Assembly: GCF_037975245.1 (NCBI RefSeq) | Contig: NC_092570.1 | Coordinates: 5,273,001 to 5,337,000, forward strand | DNA: 64,000 nt | Direction: 5' to 3' | From: Apostichopus japonicus | Lineage: Eukaryota > Echinodermata > Holothuroidea > Aspidochirotida > Stichopodidae | In this document: positions 1-12,906 of the stretch, piece by piece | Numbering within the stretch: position 1 is the first letter of the stretch | How the letters are laid out: every line of letters starts with the position of its first letter | Translations under genes and position numbers: made by a program | The notes under the pieces: model-generated | Database searches by the model: none | Seen by the model: the letters and a program-made list of their open reading frames with translations, nothing else | What the model was told of the DNA's origin: nothing

Positions 1-444
1 GGCGTAGGTCCCGTAGGAGGCGGGGGCTGCACCCCCCCCCCCCCCGCAACCATTTTTTTCGGGCACCTACTGAAAGAAAAATAAATAGCAATGAATAGCT
101 TAAAAATGATCTCCTTGGTAATTAAAATAAAGTTGTAAGCTTGGCCGACATTACTACTGTAAAAGAGAGTTTTGACATAAATGGATCTGTATGGTTTTTC
201 TCCATCTACATAAGACATTTGGTTGTTTACATTAGCATCCGGCGGTATACTGTGCAACTGTGCAACTTTGACAAATCCAATTGGGCTCCTACGCCTTTGA
301 CTACACACAAAGACAGTTTTTGAGGCTGTTCATCGTGGAACATGCATTCAATGCTCACTGATATGATGTTATATCTGCTCTTTGCTTTACAAATTCGAAC
401 AGGCGTGTAGCGAGTAATTGCCAAGAGAGGGGCGAAGCCTGTAG

Positions 445-640
445 GCAAACTATCTAAGCGAAGCGCCACCATGTGTTGGCGCGAAGCATTCAATACAAAT
501 TTTGGCCGAAAATGCCTCCCAGATCGCTGGAAATGACACTTCCCAGGCCTTGTAAGTTGCATCTAAGCATTGTCTATTTTGAAATTACTAGCGAAGTCAT
601 AAAGAAAATTTGCTCGGGGGGGGGGCGGTCGCCCCCTTCC
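445..640 (+). mobile_element. hAT-type element fragment (core copy 1)
   Basis: Contains the core seen again near 3410, 11533, 12061 and 12971: a CTAAGCG-AGCGCCACC block, then a TTGGCGCGAAGC block, then CTCCCAGATCGC and GGAAATGACACTTCCCAGGC. The block around GCGCCACC...GGTTGGCGC is an imperfect palindrome. Related copies in this window have terminal inverted repeats and 8-bp target duplications, which is the basis for the hAT assignment. This copy shows neither end clearly; its left end may lie outside the window. Confidence 0.6.
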
Positions 641-798
641 CGAAATGCGTCATGTTCCCCGACGACTCGGTCGAGTTCAAGACCAGCCACAGTTGGTTCC
701 ATATAGCACAATTGTACAATTGTTTAAGGCGTCCATACACACACACGCGTTATGATAGACCATATATAGTATTTATATAGATACATTAGTGAGAGAAG

Positions 799-1135
799 AA
801 AAATGGAAACGTCAAAAATGGAGTTGTCGGTGTAAGGGGTAGGGTGAGGCGCAAACCCCCTCCGTAATCCTCGATCTGTCACTGGCTACCATGTGTATAT
901 AATAGGGATCAGCGCTTTAACTATGACTGTTCCTCTTTCTCTTCCCGAAGTCTTGACTATCTTCTACTCCCTCCTTTTCTCCTTTTTCTCTCTTTTTTCT
1001 TTTTCTTTTCCCTTCCTTCCTCTCCTCCTTTTCTTTTCCCCCCCTCCTTTTCCCTTTTTTCTTCTCTTTTTTCTCTCCTCTTTTCCTTACCCGGGGGGCG
1101 CGCGCCCCCAACGCCCCCCCCTGGATACGCACCTG
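799..1135 (+). mobile_element. hAT-type element, right half (copy A)
   Basis: Near-identical in order and content to 12476-12806: a shared block containing AATGGAAACGTCAAAAA and GGAGTTGTCGGTGTAAGGGG, then a long C/T-rich tract (about 925-1085), then a GC-rich terminus ending CTGGATACGCACCTG. The terminus is the reverse complement of the CAGGGGCGTATCC end at 11492, so it reads as the right inverted terminus. Long open frames on both strands of the C/T tract are compositional and not genes. Confidence 0.65.
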
Positions 1136-1504
1136 TATATACTCCCGATCGCGTTATAGATATACCATTGGTGCATGCTTTCATATACAAGCCTTTCTAA
1201 ACTATCCTGTTTTTGATGATTTGTTCATTATCTTGTTTGAATCACATATTTTTCCAGCAACGTTATTATCTGATGGTGTGAAATATGATGAATATATAAT
1301 AGCTGTTAATTGATTTTTATTGCTAATCACACTTTATAGGGAATGTCGGAGGCCTTCATATATATATCGATGAATGGCATCAATTCATTTATATACAACA
1401 ATTACGTTGTGATTCTGTTTTGATACTCACTGCACAATAGTGTTTACATTATACGTGTTGATGAATAGGCTATACGTGAATGAATTACATATTGAAATAT
1501 TAAC

Positions 1505-4500
1505 ATGGGTTATCGAGATGTTCTTAGATCATGGAAGGATACTTTTCAGGATCGTCTGTTAACGTTTACACTGAAACCAAAGCAAACCAGACGGGGTTTG
1601 GTAAGTAAAGTTATCTATACTGATGTAGACAGTAATTATATGCCAGCCTAACGTACAAATTTCCTGGATAGGTGGTATGTTGAAACATCTCCTACAGTCG
1701 CTAACACAGGTTAGTACAGTGATCTCACGAGTTAATCAAATAAAGTAAAATCATTTTTAACTTCTCTTTTTTCGTCAAGCTGAAAGAATTTAAAATTGTG
1801 AGTGATGTCATAGCCAAATTTTGAAGTGTACACTTTTAATTCCAAAAAGTAAGAATTCATTCTTTGAGAATGTCCAGAATAATCACTCATCTTGAGAAGT
1901 GAGAATTTCACTCTAACAACAACTGTTAATTGACTGTTAATTTATCTCTAAAACAAGGTGAGTGTTCTATGCTATAAGACCTATGTATTTGCTCATATTC
2001 CTTCTGAGAAGAAATATCATGAATTCGCCCTTCGAAAGAGTGACCATTCAGTGGACACTCTCAGAAAGTGAATTCTTACTTTTCGGAATTTGATTTCTTC
2101 TGATGTGATGTTATATAAGTATGAAAGGTTTCTTTTACAAAAATCTCAGCACGTAAAAGAAAGAAGAAAAACAAATGTTTGCAGTTTTCTTTATTTCTAG
2201 CAGATAAATCAATTTTGAATGCAAGAATAAATTAATGAGGTTATATAGATGCCACTCCCAATTAATATACCTTCTTTACACAGGTGAGAGGAAAAAGTCT
2301 AGTTATGTTATTATTTGTAGTTGTTATCTGTTCAGCAATTATAAACGTCTACCTCTTGACAAACTTTGGTAAGAAAAGAATTCTTTCGGACAAGGAATTG
2401 AACTCAAAAGAAATGCCATTGTTGTTAAAGAACCAAGAATTACCAGAGAAGGTGAAGTTTGTTGCTCTTGACGAAAACGAGGAACTACGTAGGATACGCC
2501 GATTGGCAAGGGAAATTCCCGGAAGGTTAGACGATGCTGGGAAAAGGGATATCGAAAAAGTTTACAAACCTGAACACATTCAACCAATTGCTAGTTCAAA
2601 TGCAGTAGATTGGAAGAGGTACGATGAAAAACGTCGAAACAAACAGCCGGAAGATAAAAAAGCGCGTGATGACGTCATTGGTGAAAAGAAAAAAACAGTT
2701 GAAGGGACGGGAAAGAAATGGAGACTCTCTGTCGGAGAAGATGACGCCTCGAATAAGAAAATAAGGAAAACCAAACGAAAACCCGTTCCTGATGACTTGT
2801 ATAAGTTAGCGCCAGATGTAAGTATATACATCAATAGCGAAATTGTGTAACTATACAATACACACACACACCGTACCCATAACAATAGAATTCTTTTGAG
2901 GACGTGGTGATTCTTTAGAAATCACATCCGAGGACATTCTTTTGTTAAAGTCCTCGGTCAGAAAACAAAACAAGTGCACGCACCCACCCACACAAGCACC
3001 CATCACCCACAAACGCACACACGCACGCACACACGCCTTTGAAAGCCTGTGGAAGGGGTCACTGGTTTCAGACCGTCATGGAAGAAAACTTTTACAACTA
3101 TGATCTAAGTCTGCAGTGGTTATTGCTTAATTTTTTGCCTCAAAAGTTTGATTTAAGTATTCATTCGGTGAGTGATAATGCTATATAAAATAAGTACGGT
3201 AATAGCTCATCAAAATGGCTAAACGATGTGGTCATGAGGGTACTGTCGTAGTTACGAGAGGAGAAGGGGAGGGGAAGGGGGAAGGGTAATCACCAGTCCG
3301 CACCCCCTAAAGCGTTCAGTGGATATGCAGAGAAAATGACGTAGGCCTATATACATGTACACATGGGCGGCGATCCGTACTTCCGAGTGGGGGGATATGA
3401 CCTTGTTGACTATCTAAGCGTAGCGCCACCATGGGTTGGCGCGAAGCGTACACGAAAATTTTGGGATTTACAAACCCTCTAGACGGCCGGAAACGGCACT
3501 TCCCGAGGTTTCCAAGCGGCATATACCCAACTTTAAAATAGGGATATCATGTCCGAAATATCTCATAATCAGGATCCAAAATACTTTTTTATTTTTTATT
3601 TCGGGTGTTATTTTGGGAAAATTGCCCCTGTCAATCTTGTTTCAGGCGCTACGTTAGAATGTTCGAGAGCTCTTTTATATTATTCGATGAAGAAAATGGC
3701 CTCATGCAGGCTATTATTTATTTGAAAAGATCGCACTGCGTTTATGGTAGGCGAGAAATGAAGCGAAAAAAGAGCCGTACATTCACGATGATGCATATAA
3801 AGGCATGAAAATATTCTTATCCCTGGCATTTGGTGGGGGGTATGGTGTATTACATCCCCTCCACCCATTTTCATGGGGGGATATATCCCCCTTCCCCCCC
3901 AGGATCGCCGCCCATGCATGTACACTCAACATACCATCCTTCCTACCCTCACCAACCCCAACCTCCACCCCCCCCCCCCTCCCACCCCACCGAACAAAGT
4001 AGACCACTCAATCCCAACCACCCCACCGTCGGAAATGCTATTTGCTTTCAAGCTTTACTATAAAAACGTGATTTTTTCGTTTGTTTAATTCAGATTTTTG
4101 ACTCCGTTCCGATGAAGTTTGATGAAGGTCTGCGGAATCCATGTTGGAAGAATGATTCGAAGGACTTTCCTCTTCGTTGTTTACCATATTTCTTTGTTCT
4201 GGGAATGCCAAAATGTGGTACGTCCGATTTATGGAATAAGCTTATTCAGCATCCCCAAATAGTACCAGTGTTAAAGGAGCCACACTGGTGGACTAGGAGA
4301 CGATTATGTAAGTATATCAAAGTATTATTATAGTCATTAAAGAACAAAGCAAAAACTGAAATCTTTATCATTTAAATATAAGTTTAAAATTTGAAAAGTT
4401 TGAAAACAAAATAAAGCTTTCAAATATTTTAAATTTCTAAATAAAATATATATATGAACTATTAAAAGAATTGTGGAACTAAGAAAAGTCATTTTGATTA

Positions 4501-4949
4501 ATTTCAAAATTTAATTTTGAATCGATTTGGTGGAACGTCAGACTTCATTTGGGAAGCTTTAAGCAACAAAATGAGGATAGAAATTGGAGAGGTAGAGGAG
4601 GGTGAGAAGGGAGGGGACGGGAAGGAGGTAAGGGAGGGACTCGGGGGCCGGGAAGACATGTATACGAAGTAGTACTTTTGGATACGAATTTCTTTGATCT
4701 GAAGCAGTGAGATCATAATAACTTCTATTCTTCAAAGACGTTGATAAGTTATATAGAGTGGCATGCCTGATGAAGAACTAATAGCTGAAGGGCAAATTTA
4801 TAGCCTTATAAGGTCAAGAGAGAGAGACATATCTGGGAGCTAATGTATGGAATATGTTTGATAAATAACTTTAAATTGACCTGATGGTGGCCATGCTTAA
4901 TTATGTGAGCTGGATGAAGATATCTTCTTTTTGAATGTTGTTATATATG

Positions 4950-5005
<56 letters not shown>

Positions 5006-8000
5006 AAATATTGCCGCAGTCGAAAAGTCATTAATATTTTAAGGTAGGGTGGGGCGTGAGTAAGCAAACAAATGATGGAAAAATACATTATGATATTATT
5101 TGATTATTTGCTGCAGTATAGCTTTATAAATATCGTTTCTTTTCCTTGTTGAAATAGGTCTTCCTGCACAAGGAGCATTTTCTGACTATATGAGTTGGGC
5201 GCAACCATTTTTAGACGAGGTACAGCAAGGGCATCAGAATATCGTTTACGGTAATAAAGATATATTTACATCACACTTATTCCAAATATTGGTTATCAAC
5301 TTATCATGTTACAAAACTAAATTTATCAACAAATTTTGAGTCTCGATATAAGCCACTAGAAATTTTCCGTCCCGTTAAACTGATTTGTATTTCAACTGGA
5401 TATAACATATGACAATTAATGATATTACAAATCATCCATTCTATTCTCATATGCAGGCAACATAGACCAGTGGCTCCTTTTATCCCTTAAAAAAATATTC
5501 CGGTAGCTGAAGTGGCCGATTGCTTCATAAAAATACTGGAATTTGTCCACATCTTTAGACCCAAACAACATCCTAATAGCATTTTGTATGGCGAAGATAA
5601 AGATCATTTGAATTTGATTTTGTGAATAATGCATTTGGCAACACTGCAAAGTGAATGATACCACCACGGCAATTTCGGCTGCAACTATTTTTTCCCTTTC
5701 AAAATAGTTATAGTATAATCCAGAGTAAGCCAGCCAAAATTCAATCAACCATATATTCAGATGGATACAAGATTCCGTGTACTGTGATGCAGTTTTCAAC
5801 TAACAATGTGCAATATTGTCTTCTCTACATAAGTGTCACATTGTCTGACATTGGAATACCCCTTGAAATATTTTATAAAAGTATGGAAGCTTCGAGACAC
5901 GCTGCAGACTCCCTTTGGATATTTTTTCCATTTTTAATCACCACGTGTTATAATTGGCAACAGAGCAGATGGACATACAACCCATTACTTGATTAAATGA
6001 TTTTTACTTCATAGGAGATGCGTCCGCGTCTACACTTTGGGATAACAACTTTTGGCGGAATTTTTTCCCATCCAATACTTCAGAGCCACCGTATGTTCTT
6101 GCTGATATAATCAGAGAGTTGTTGCCAGATGCTAAACTTATCGTTATGCTACGTGATCCAGTATCAAGGTACTGCGTTCTCTTTTAATTGGATTCAGTTG
6201 TGAGGGGGTCTACATCCCCATCTCACCCTCCCCCACCCCCTCCTTTCCAACTGCGAACAAACAAACCAAAATTAAAAAGAATAGTTATAAGAACAACCTT
6301 TGGGTTTCTACCTGGGAGAGAATGGGAAAGAAATACGTTATTAAAGAGATAACCGCCAACTAAAATGGATGAACAAAAAAGAACTTGTAGAGCTCGATGG
6401 AGATTCTCTTCATATAAATTGCTTACATTTTTATTCTCATTATGTTGGCAAAAATAGACTTTTTTCCCCCCATTATTAGTCCTTTTCTTGCACCCACTAT
6501 AGATTGTACTCTGATTATTTGTACTTGAGTAACCGAAGCATAGTCTCAGCGACTGATTTCCACCAGAAGGTCCTACAATCTATTAAATCATTCGAAGATT
6601 GCCAACGGATCAAACCTTTCCGAGCCTGCATCTATGAACAACAATCTCTAGATGAATACGTGGTAAATCATATTTTATCTGTACTTTTTTTAATGATGTA
6701 TACAGCTTTACTATTCTTTAATAACACTGTTATTTAATATACACTATTAAACGTTGGGTTAAAGGTTTTTACTCAACACTATAGGTACGTATGTATTCAC
6801 ACACATGTCGGTAAATGTTACCCCAAAACAAATAAAATGCAAACAGGTTTAATGTTAACGTATCACTTTTTGCCAATTAACTATGACGGAATCAGAAGTT
6901 GGGAAAATAGAAGGCGTCTGACATTAATTGCTTGGCTGGATTCGTTGTTTAGCACCTTTAAGCTGTCGTAATCTAACCAGTTTGGGGCAAACCTTTTTCT
7001 GCTTGATTAAGTGACAAAAACCACTTCATGACTTGCTAAAGTGCTGAGATATGGTGTAAATGTTATACGTGTATATATCTAGAAGCTTCATGAGGGGGGG
7101 GGGGGGTATACTTATTATAGTCAGACGGAAATTATACGAACCAAAACTAACCAATTTTATTATCCATCTTTTTGCAATCTGCATTTCAGAGATTGTTAAT
7201 TGGCCTATATTCTCCATTTATTCGAGAGTGGGTGAGACTTTATCCGATAGATCAATTTGCATTTATTGAACTGACAGAATGGAATAATAATTGCAAGGAT
7301 ATACTTCCTATACTGTTTGCCTTCCTACAATTGGGTAAGTATAGTACATAGTGTATATATAGATGTAACAGATATTATTAACGTCAAAAATACACACGTC
7401 GAACAACTAACCAGAAAATTTTATAAATGAGAACTTTGGTCAATTTCACTTCACCCATCACGGTCATTATGGTGTGATACCATTTTGTGTATATTGCTTC
7501 ATAGTCTAACATTTCTAATTCGATCGTCGCTTCTAAAAAGGAGCTAGAGCATATATAGATATAGAGAAGTTTTCAACTGACATTTCTAAACGTATACCAT
7601 GACAGCTGATGGCTGGAGGTATCTATCATAGCACATTCAATGTTACGCATTATGACCGTTCAGAGTTTCGATTAGAAGATGGAAAGTTAAAATCATGGTA
7701 CTTTCCTATACCATTGTGCACCACTCCTCTAAATTTCTGAATATCTAAATCAATCATGCAATCTTGATTTTTGTTTATAGTTTTTACACAATCAGTATAT
7801 ATTATATTTCATATTCTTCAATATCCACTCAGCATCATAAAATATAGTATCGATTGAACTTTATTAACAATTTCACTTTAAAAGTCGAAATTTTGAGATT
7901 CAATTTTGGAAATTCGTTGTAAAAAGGTCCATTATAGCTTTTATATCAAATCTCTTACTTCGAATTGATTGTATTTCATATTCTCTACCGTCCACTTCTC

Positions 8001-8889
8001 CCCCCCCCTTCCCCAAATTTTCTAGGTTTCATAAACAACTGATCAGTATAGATCAGGGTTGTCCAACCTTTTGCAGAGGAGGGCCACATGGAATGATTAT
8101 GATGAAGGAGGGGGGCGCATGAACCCTACGCTCGATTTTTCGATTTTTTGCGCGAAGCCCAAGGCAACAAAATGTGAGCACTGCGCGCGGAGCACACTGA
8201 TTTATTTTCCTTCCTGATAAAACAGATGAATAAAGTCCAGCCGGCACCCCTCCCCTCCCCTCCGCTGAGAGAGTGTCACACAAACTGACCTGTATGCAGT
8301 TTTTTGGACCCAGAAGGTTCGAATGATTGATTATATAACTTCAAATTGTTATCAATAAATCTGCTCACTAAATTTCACACCGTAGAGCATCTCTGGCGGG
8401 CCGGACGCAACCCTGCGGCGGGCCGGACTGTGGCCCGCGGGCCGTAGGTTGGACAACCCTGGTATAGATGCTCCGAACGTTGTTATTTTTTGTCAATGTG
8501 TGCTCTATCTATCGTGGAAGGAATATAGTGTATATATAAGAATCTATAAGAATCCAGATACTGTACTAAACACGCGTTTGTCATGACCACTGTCCCCTTA
8601 GATGACAACGAAATAAGTATACGTTTAATATTATAAGAGCTTTTTGATATGAATCAAGTTTCTTAATCTTGAGTGAATTTTGCGCTGTACTTATCTTTTC
8701 TTTTCAGATTCACTGGCAGCAGAGAAAATAGAAGAAATTTGCTCACTACCTCATGTAAATAACAACATTTCCTTTAGAAACAAAATTGGAGATATGTTAC
8801 CGGAAACTCGACAAGTTTTATGGAAATTTTACAAACCATTTAACGAAGACTTGTTTAAGATCTTAGGGGCCGAAAGCTTCAGTTGGTGA
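1505..8889 (+). CDS. CHST15-like: Carbohydrate sulfotransferase 15-like, 8 exons, complete
   Basis: Exons: 1505-1600, 2284-2817, 4094-4307, 5158-5250, 6015-6168, 6503-6662, 7190-7334, 8708-8889 (TGA). All join in phase across GT-AG introns to give 525 residues. Family members (GalNAc4S-6ST) transfer sulfate from PAPS to the 6-position of GalNAc-4-sulfate in chondroitin/dermatan chains in the Golgi. Seen here: a short basic cytoplasmic tail encoded by exon 1; a signal-anchor helix (about residues 38-58, LVMLLFVVVICSAIINVYLL); a lysine/arginine-rich stem to about 210; the 5'-phosphosulfate-binding loop GMPKCGTSDLW (247-257) with its lysine; and the 3'-phosphate-binding motif LRDPVSRLYSDY (358-369). 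The start is the first ATG in frame with the anchor. Length is close to vertebrate CHST15. It could instead be a lineage paralog, so exact substrate is inferred. Introns 2 and 7 carry hAT-type insertions. Confidence 0.92.
3362..3916 (+). mobile_element. Nonautonomous hAT-type transposon with 8-bp TSD
   Basis: Sits in intron 2 of the sulfotransferase gene. The ends are perfect 15-bp inverted repeats, CATGGGCGGCGATCC at 3362 and its complement ending at 3916. The 8-bp direct repeat CATGTACA flanks the element at 3354-3361 and 3917-3924, which is the hAT-type target duplication length. Inside are core copy 2 (CTAAGCGTAGCGCCACC near 3414) and C/G runs. No transposase frame is visible, so mobility would need a transposase in trans. 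Confidence 0.88.
4600..4660 (+). repeat. G/A-rich low-complexity tract
   Basis: Purine-rich simple sequence (GGAGGGTGAGAAGGGAGGGG type) in intron 3 of the sulfotransferase gene. Confidence 0.6.
4950..5003. repeat. (TA)n microsatellite
   Basis: About 25 uninterrupted TA units in intron 3 of the sulfotransferase gene. The poly-YI frame across it is an artefact. Confidence 0.95.
8054..8461 (+). mobile_element. Nonautonomous hAT transposon, 408 bp, intact TIR and TSD
   Basis: Lies in intron 7 of the sulfotransferase gene. Left end CAGGGTTGTCCAACCT, right end AGGTTGGACAACCCTG: a 16-bp perfect terminal inverted repeat. It is flanked by the 8-bp direct repeat GTATAGAT at 8046-8053 and 8462-8469. 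Both features fit the hAT superfamily. The interior is GC-rich (GCGGGCCGGAC blocks) with no transposase frame. It lacks the CTAAGCG core of the other hAT-type copies here, so it is a separate family. Confidence 0.92.
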
Positions 8890-9199
8890 CCCATCAATGG
8901 TTTTAAATTAGAAATAAGTTGGTTAAGGTAATGTACATATGGACGAACATGAAGAAAACGTGAAGAAATGATAATGCATTTTACACGTATATAATCCGAT
9001 CGAGTTCATTGTAATTCTTTGTATTAAAGTCAACAACCAGGGAATGTTGCAGAGGAGTAAATCGGGAGGCCTACAAACATCGAGGGACGGTGGGAGACAT
9101 ACTTCGAATGCAGGGTGGGGGGGGGGGCAAACCACAAATTTACCTCAAACATTTCCCAGCAAACTAGATTCTCTTTGCAGTCCGTATATAACAAAAGGG

Positions 9200-9325
<126 letters not shown>

Positions 9326-9395
9326 TATATTTATGAAAAGGGTTCTTTTTACATTGATCTGTGTGTGGGGGGACCTTCTCCTGGTTCCCCCGGGC

Positions 9396-10400
9396 TGCGA
9401 ATATTTTTTCCCAAACTGAACTGACACTGATATTATATCCTCGATTCTGATTGGCTCTCAGCGAGCACGTGATATACTTTAATATTCAACATGGATCCCT
9501 CGATAATCTGTCGATATCAGTATGATATTTACATTAGCAACTTTCCAGAACTTTTGGTAGGTATATATGAACGAAAGTATATAGTGTTCTTAATACAATG
9601 AAGCAACTATTCCCAACTACTGCGCCCATTAAAGGCAGTCCTCGATCGTTTGTTTACTCGCTTGACTCCGCTCTACACAACACATGTGATGTAGCCTATT
9701 GTACTGTGTATAGTATACAAAACAATAAAACACAGTGCATTTCTAATTGTATACATGTAGCCGATGTACATATGTACGAGGTGTTTGTGTACATTCGAAG
9801 TTGCGATACTTTTAGTTTTATCATCATAAATTCAAAATGTATTCAGTCAATGCATCATGGTAGGCCTAGTCGAATATGCAGTGGCCATGAAGACGGCGAG
9901 CGAGTGTGTGCCAGCCAGTGAGTGTATACAAAAAAGGCATTTGACGATATGGCTGTCTTTTGACTTGTTAACTAGTTGTATATAGCCTTATAACCTATAC
10001 GTACGGAAACACAGATGTTTACCGGCACCATTAGACGTTCTTGTACACGGTGACCTAGTAGGCCTGCATTAACCGTATATACGTATTCGTATTAGTTCGA
10101 GATCTCAAATTCACTAATATAGGCCCTACCGCCTTTACAGTAGCTCTCGATAACTGGAAAGCCTCACATTTTATCTACATGTATTGGCACACTTAGGCCT
10201 ACAGACTTTAACTTAGCCTGTATAAGGCATAAACACGTATTTTTGGCATGATGCGGCCCATGAGGATTGGTATGATCAACACTAACAGTGTCACATACAT
10301 TCATTGATAAACGCAGACTACCATTCCGGTTTTGATCAGCCAATCAGAATCGAGGAAATAATTTCAGTGTCAGTTCAGTTTGGGAAAAAAATATTCGCCC
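9396..10400. mobile_element. MITE-like element with about 60-bp inverted arms
   Basis: The left arm (9396 to about 9457) contains CCCAAACTGAACTGACACTG and CTCGATTCTGATTGGCT. The right arm (about 10337-10400) carries the reverse complement with few changes (AGCCAATCAGAATCGAG, CAGTGTCAGTTCAGTTTGGG). About 880 bp separate the arms. No transposase frame is seen and I could not define a target-site duplication, so the superfamily is open. Confidence 0.7.
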
Positions 10401-11491
10401 CGGGCTAATATATCCCGCATACTGGTTTAGAACCATGTTTCAATATTTGGTTGCAAACTCTATATTCTCGAAGGTGACCCTTTTCTGCCAGATAAACCCT
10501 CCATTAACCCCAAAACGGATTATATTAGATGCTCTGTAAATGTCCTCGTGGCACAAGTTCTCCAAAGGTTTACATTCCTGTTCAGATAATTATTATCGAC
10601 TTTTAGTACATTTTGAGAATGTTCACTTTAGCTGACATTTTTAAAGTAATTTTTTTTGTAAGAATGATTTGTATATTTTACAGGAATACAGCTAAAATTT
10701 CAGGCCAATTTATACGTTGATGATGTCGTTCTCTGTGTCGTTTGCCAGATGCTTAAATTCAAACAACTTCATGAAACGTTATAAAAATCATAATTATAAG
10801 TAAACGTGATCGTTTCATCTAGTTCAAAATATTTAAAGTTAGCTTTTACAATCCTGACCTGTAATCAACTTCAACCATTCACTGTCGCATAACTGCTCAC
10901 CTTGCATTTTACAACATTTCAAGTCAGTACTATTTTATTTGAAGTACAGATGTTTCTTCAGCGAAATTGTTGGCTGAATCACTTTCTGCATGTTACGAAA
11001 AGCTTTAGACAGTGCTTTGATTGCAGTTGTAACATCAGCTCTTGTAGTTTGAGTTCCATGTTTATTGTTTGCTTTTTGTTTTATTTAGCATATGACAATG
11101 TTAACTAATAGTCAGCATTTGCAGGTGAATTGTAAATAATGTTTTTCGATCAGGAGTTTTACACCCATGCATTTTTTAAAAGTTGTAAGGTTAAATGTAT
11201 TTGATGATGAGGAACCACTCCTTTAGACTAATGAAGGAAAATTGGAAATATATAGATAGGGTGATTCTGTGGCTTACTCCTCTAAATGGCAACGTTATAT
11301 ACGTTAAATCATTTCATCGTCTTTCAACAGCGCATGTGTAGTAGTTTCTGGTCATGTCACGTGACAAAAACCGATGCATCTATCCCATTTATATAATTCT
11401 GTCTAACGCAGGAAAATAATACAAAATATTTCCTCTCATGTTTTTTTGTTTAACATTAAATCGTATCATATATTCAGGCTTGCAGTATATT

Positions 11492-12806
11492 CAGGGGCGT
11501 ATCCAAGATTTTCTAACCCGGGGGGCGCGAATTACTATCTAAGCGGAGCGCCACCATCGGTTGGCGCGCAGCGTACCAGAAAATTTCTGGTTTTGATACC
11601 CCCCCCCCCCCCCCCCAGATCACCGGAAATGGCACATCTCGGGCTTGACAATGACCAACCAGATGTACACTTTTGCCTGAGAACCAAGTATTTTCCAATA
11701 GTTTTTTTTTCATCCATAATCTTTTTGAAGATTTGTCAACAGTCACACATCATGTTCGACCTCATCGCATCTCCTGTGGGTCATCATTTATTTGTTCAGA
11801 ATTTGAAAATTCACATTTCTCGTGAAATAAATTCACTTTAAAACATACACAAAAAGTTGCACAAATTTTCATCTATGGACAACCAATATAAAAAACCTCC
11901 TTCAACCCCTAACAGGGTCAAAATTGCACGAGTGGAGGGAAGTATGTTTAAAAATGATAGTCAGGGAATTTTCGAAAATTCAGACACAGTTAAGTTGTTG
12001 GTGCATAGGCGCTGATCAGTCTTGGATAATGGTGGGGGCGCGTGTCTGTTCTCTGATACATATCTAAGCGGAGCGCGACCACGGGTTCGCGCGTAGCGTG
12101 CAAGATTTTTTTTGGGCAAATATACCTCCCAGATCGCCGGAAATAACACTTCCCAGACCCAATGATGCTCCCAAACCTCCTTAAGTTTTAAATCTCATGG
12201 GTTAGAAATTTAGTTTGGGGAAATACATGGGCGTCTGCAGAAAAAAAATCAGGGGACAGATAATCCAAGTAGACTTTTGTATACGATGGGTCTGGGGTCC
12301 TCTCCCAGAAAACAATTATACACTGCCGCAAATGCGATAACCGTCCTATATTTAACAACTGTGGATAAATATAATAAAATGAGAACTGGACGTGAAGCTA
12401 GCTCAAATTGGCAACACATAGTGTGAGTTGTTAACGATTGTTTTGTTCGCACTCAGTCCGTTTGCTGACCACAAAGGAAAAATGGAAACGTCAAAAAATG
12501 GAGTTGTCGGTGTAAGGGGTAGGCTGAGGCGCACGACCCTTCCGAAATCCGAAATCTGCCACTGGCTACCCTGTGTATATAATAGGAATCAGCGCTGTAA
12601 TAATTTCACTGTTCCTCTCTTCCCGGTGTCTTGGCGTTTTTTCTTCTGCTCCCTCCTTTTCTCCTTTTCTCTCTTTCTTCTTTTTCTTTTCCCTTCCTTT
12701 CTCCTCTTCCCCCCCTCTTTTTCCCCTTTTTTCTTCTCTCTTTTTTTCTCCTCTTTTTCTTACCCGGGGGGCGAGCGCCCCCAACGCCCCCCTGGATACG
12801 CGCCTG
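11492..12806 (+). mobile_element. Nested hAT-type cluster
   Basis: Left terminus CAGGGGCGTATCC at 11492 and right terminus GGATACGCGCCTG ending at 12806 are inverted copies of each other. Inside are two core copies, near 11533 (CTAAGCGGAGCGCCACC) and 12061 (CTAAGCGGAGCGCGACC), and at 12476-12806 a close copy of the block at 799-1135. The 8-bp flanks of the two outer ends do not match, so this is probably several nested or abutting insertions and not one element. Confidence 0.6.
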
Positions 12807-12906
12807 ATATTCACCCAGATAGCCTGATATTCTCATCTACGGTTTGCGCATGTGCAGTCCATGCATGGAACGACATGAATTATATTCCGTTTAAGTCATA
12901 GCTACA

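Larger units (their letters stand above)
1..1504. other. Repeat-rich upstream flank, no gene seen
   Basis: I find no exon with coding similarity here. The left edge (1-60) is GC-rich with a long C run and may be a truncated transposon end. A copy of the GC-rich hAT core (TATCTAAGCG-AGCGCCACC type) lies near 449-560, a G run at 616-624, and a C/T-rich tract ending in a hAT-type terminus at 799-1135. From about 1200 to 1504 the DNA is AT-rich and unremarkable; it presumably holds the promoter and 5' UTR of the sulfotransferase gene, but I cannot place a TATA box or start site. Confidence 0.6.

Noticed and set aside
893-1190. Overlapping Ser/Phe/Pro- and Lys/Glu-rich frames on both strands
   Set aside because: They lie in the C/T-rich tract of a hAT-type element, and the same frames appear in the copy at 12428-12901.
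9598-9921. 107-codon plus-strand frame
   Set aside because: Lies inside the inverted-repeat element at 9396-10400 and resembles no transposase or other protein that I recognise.
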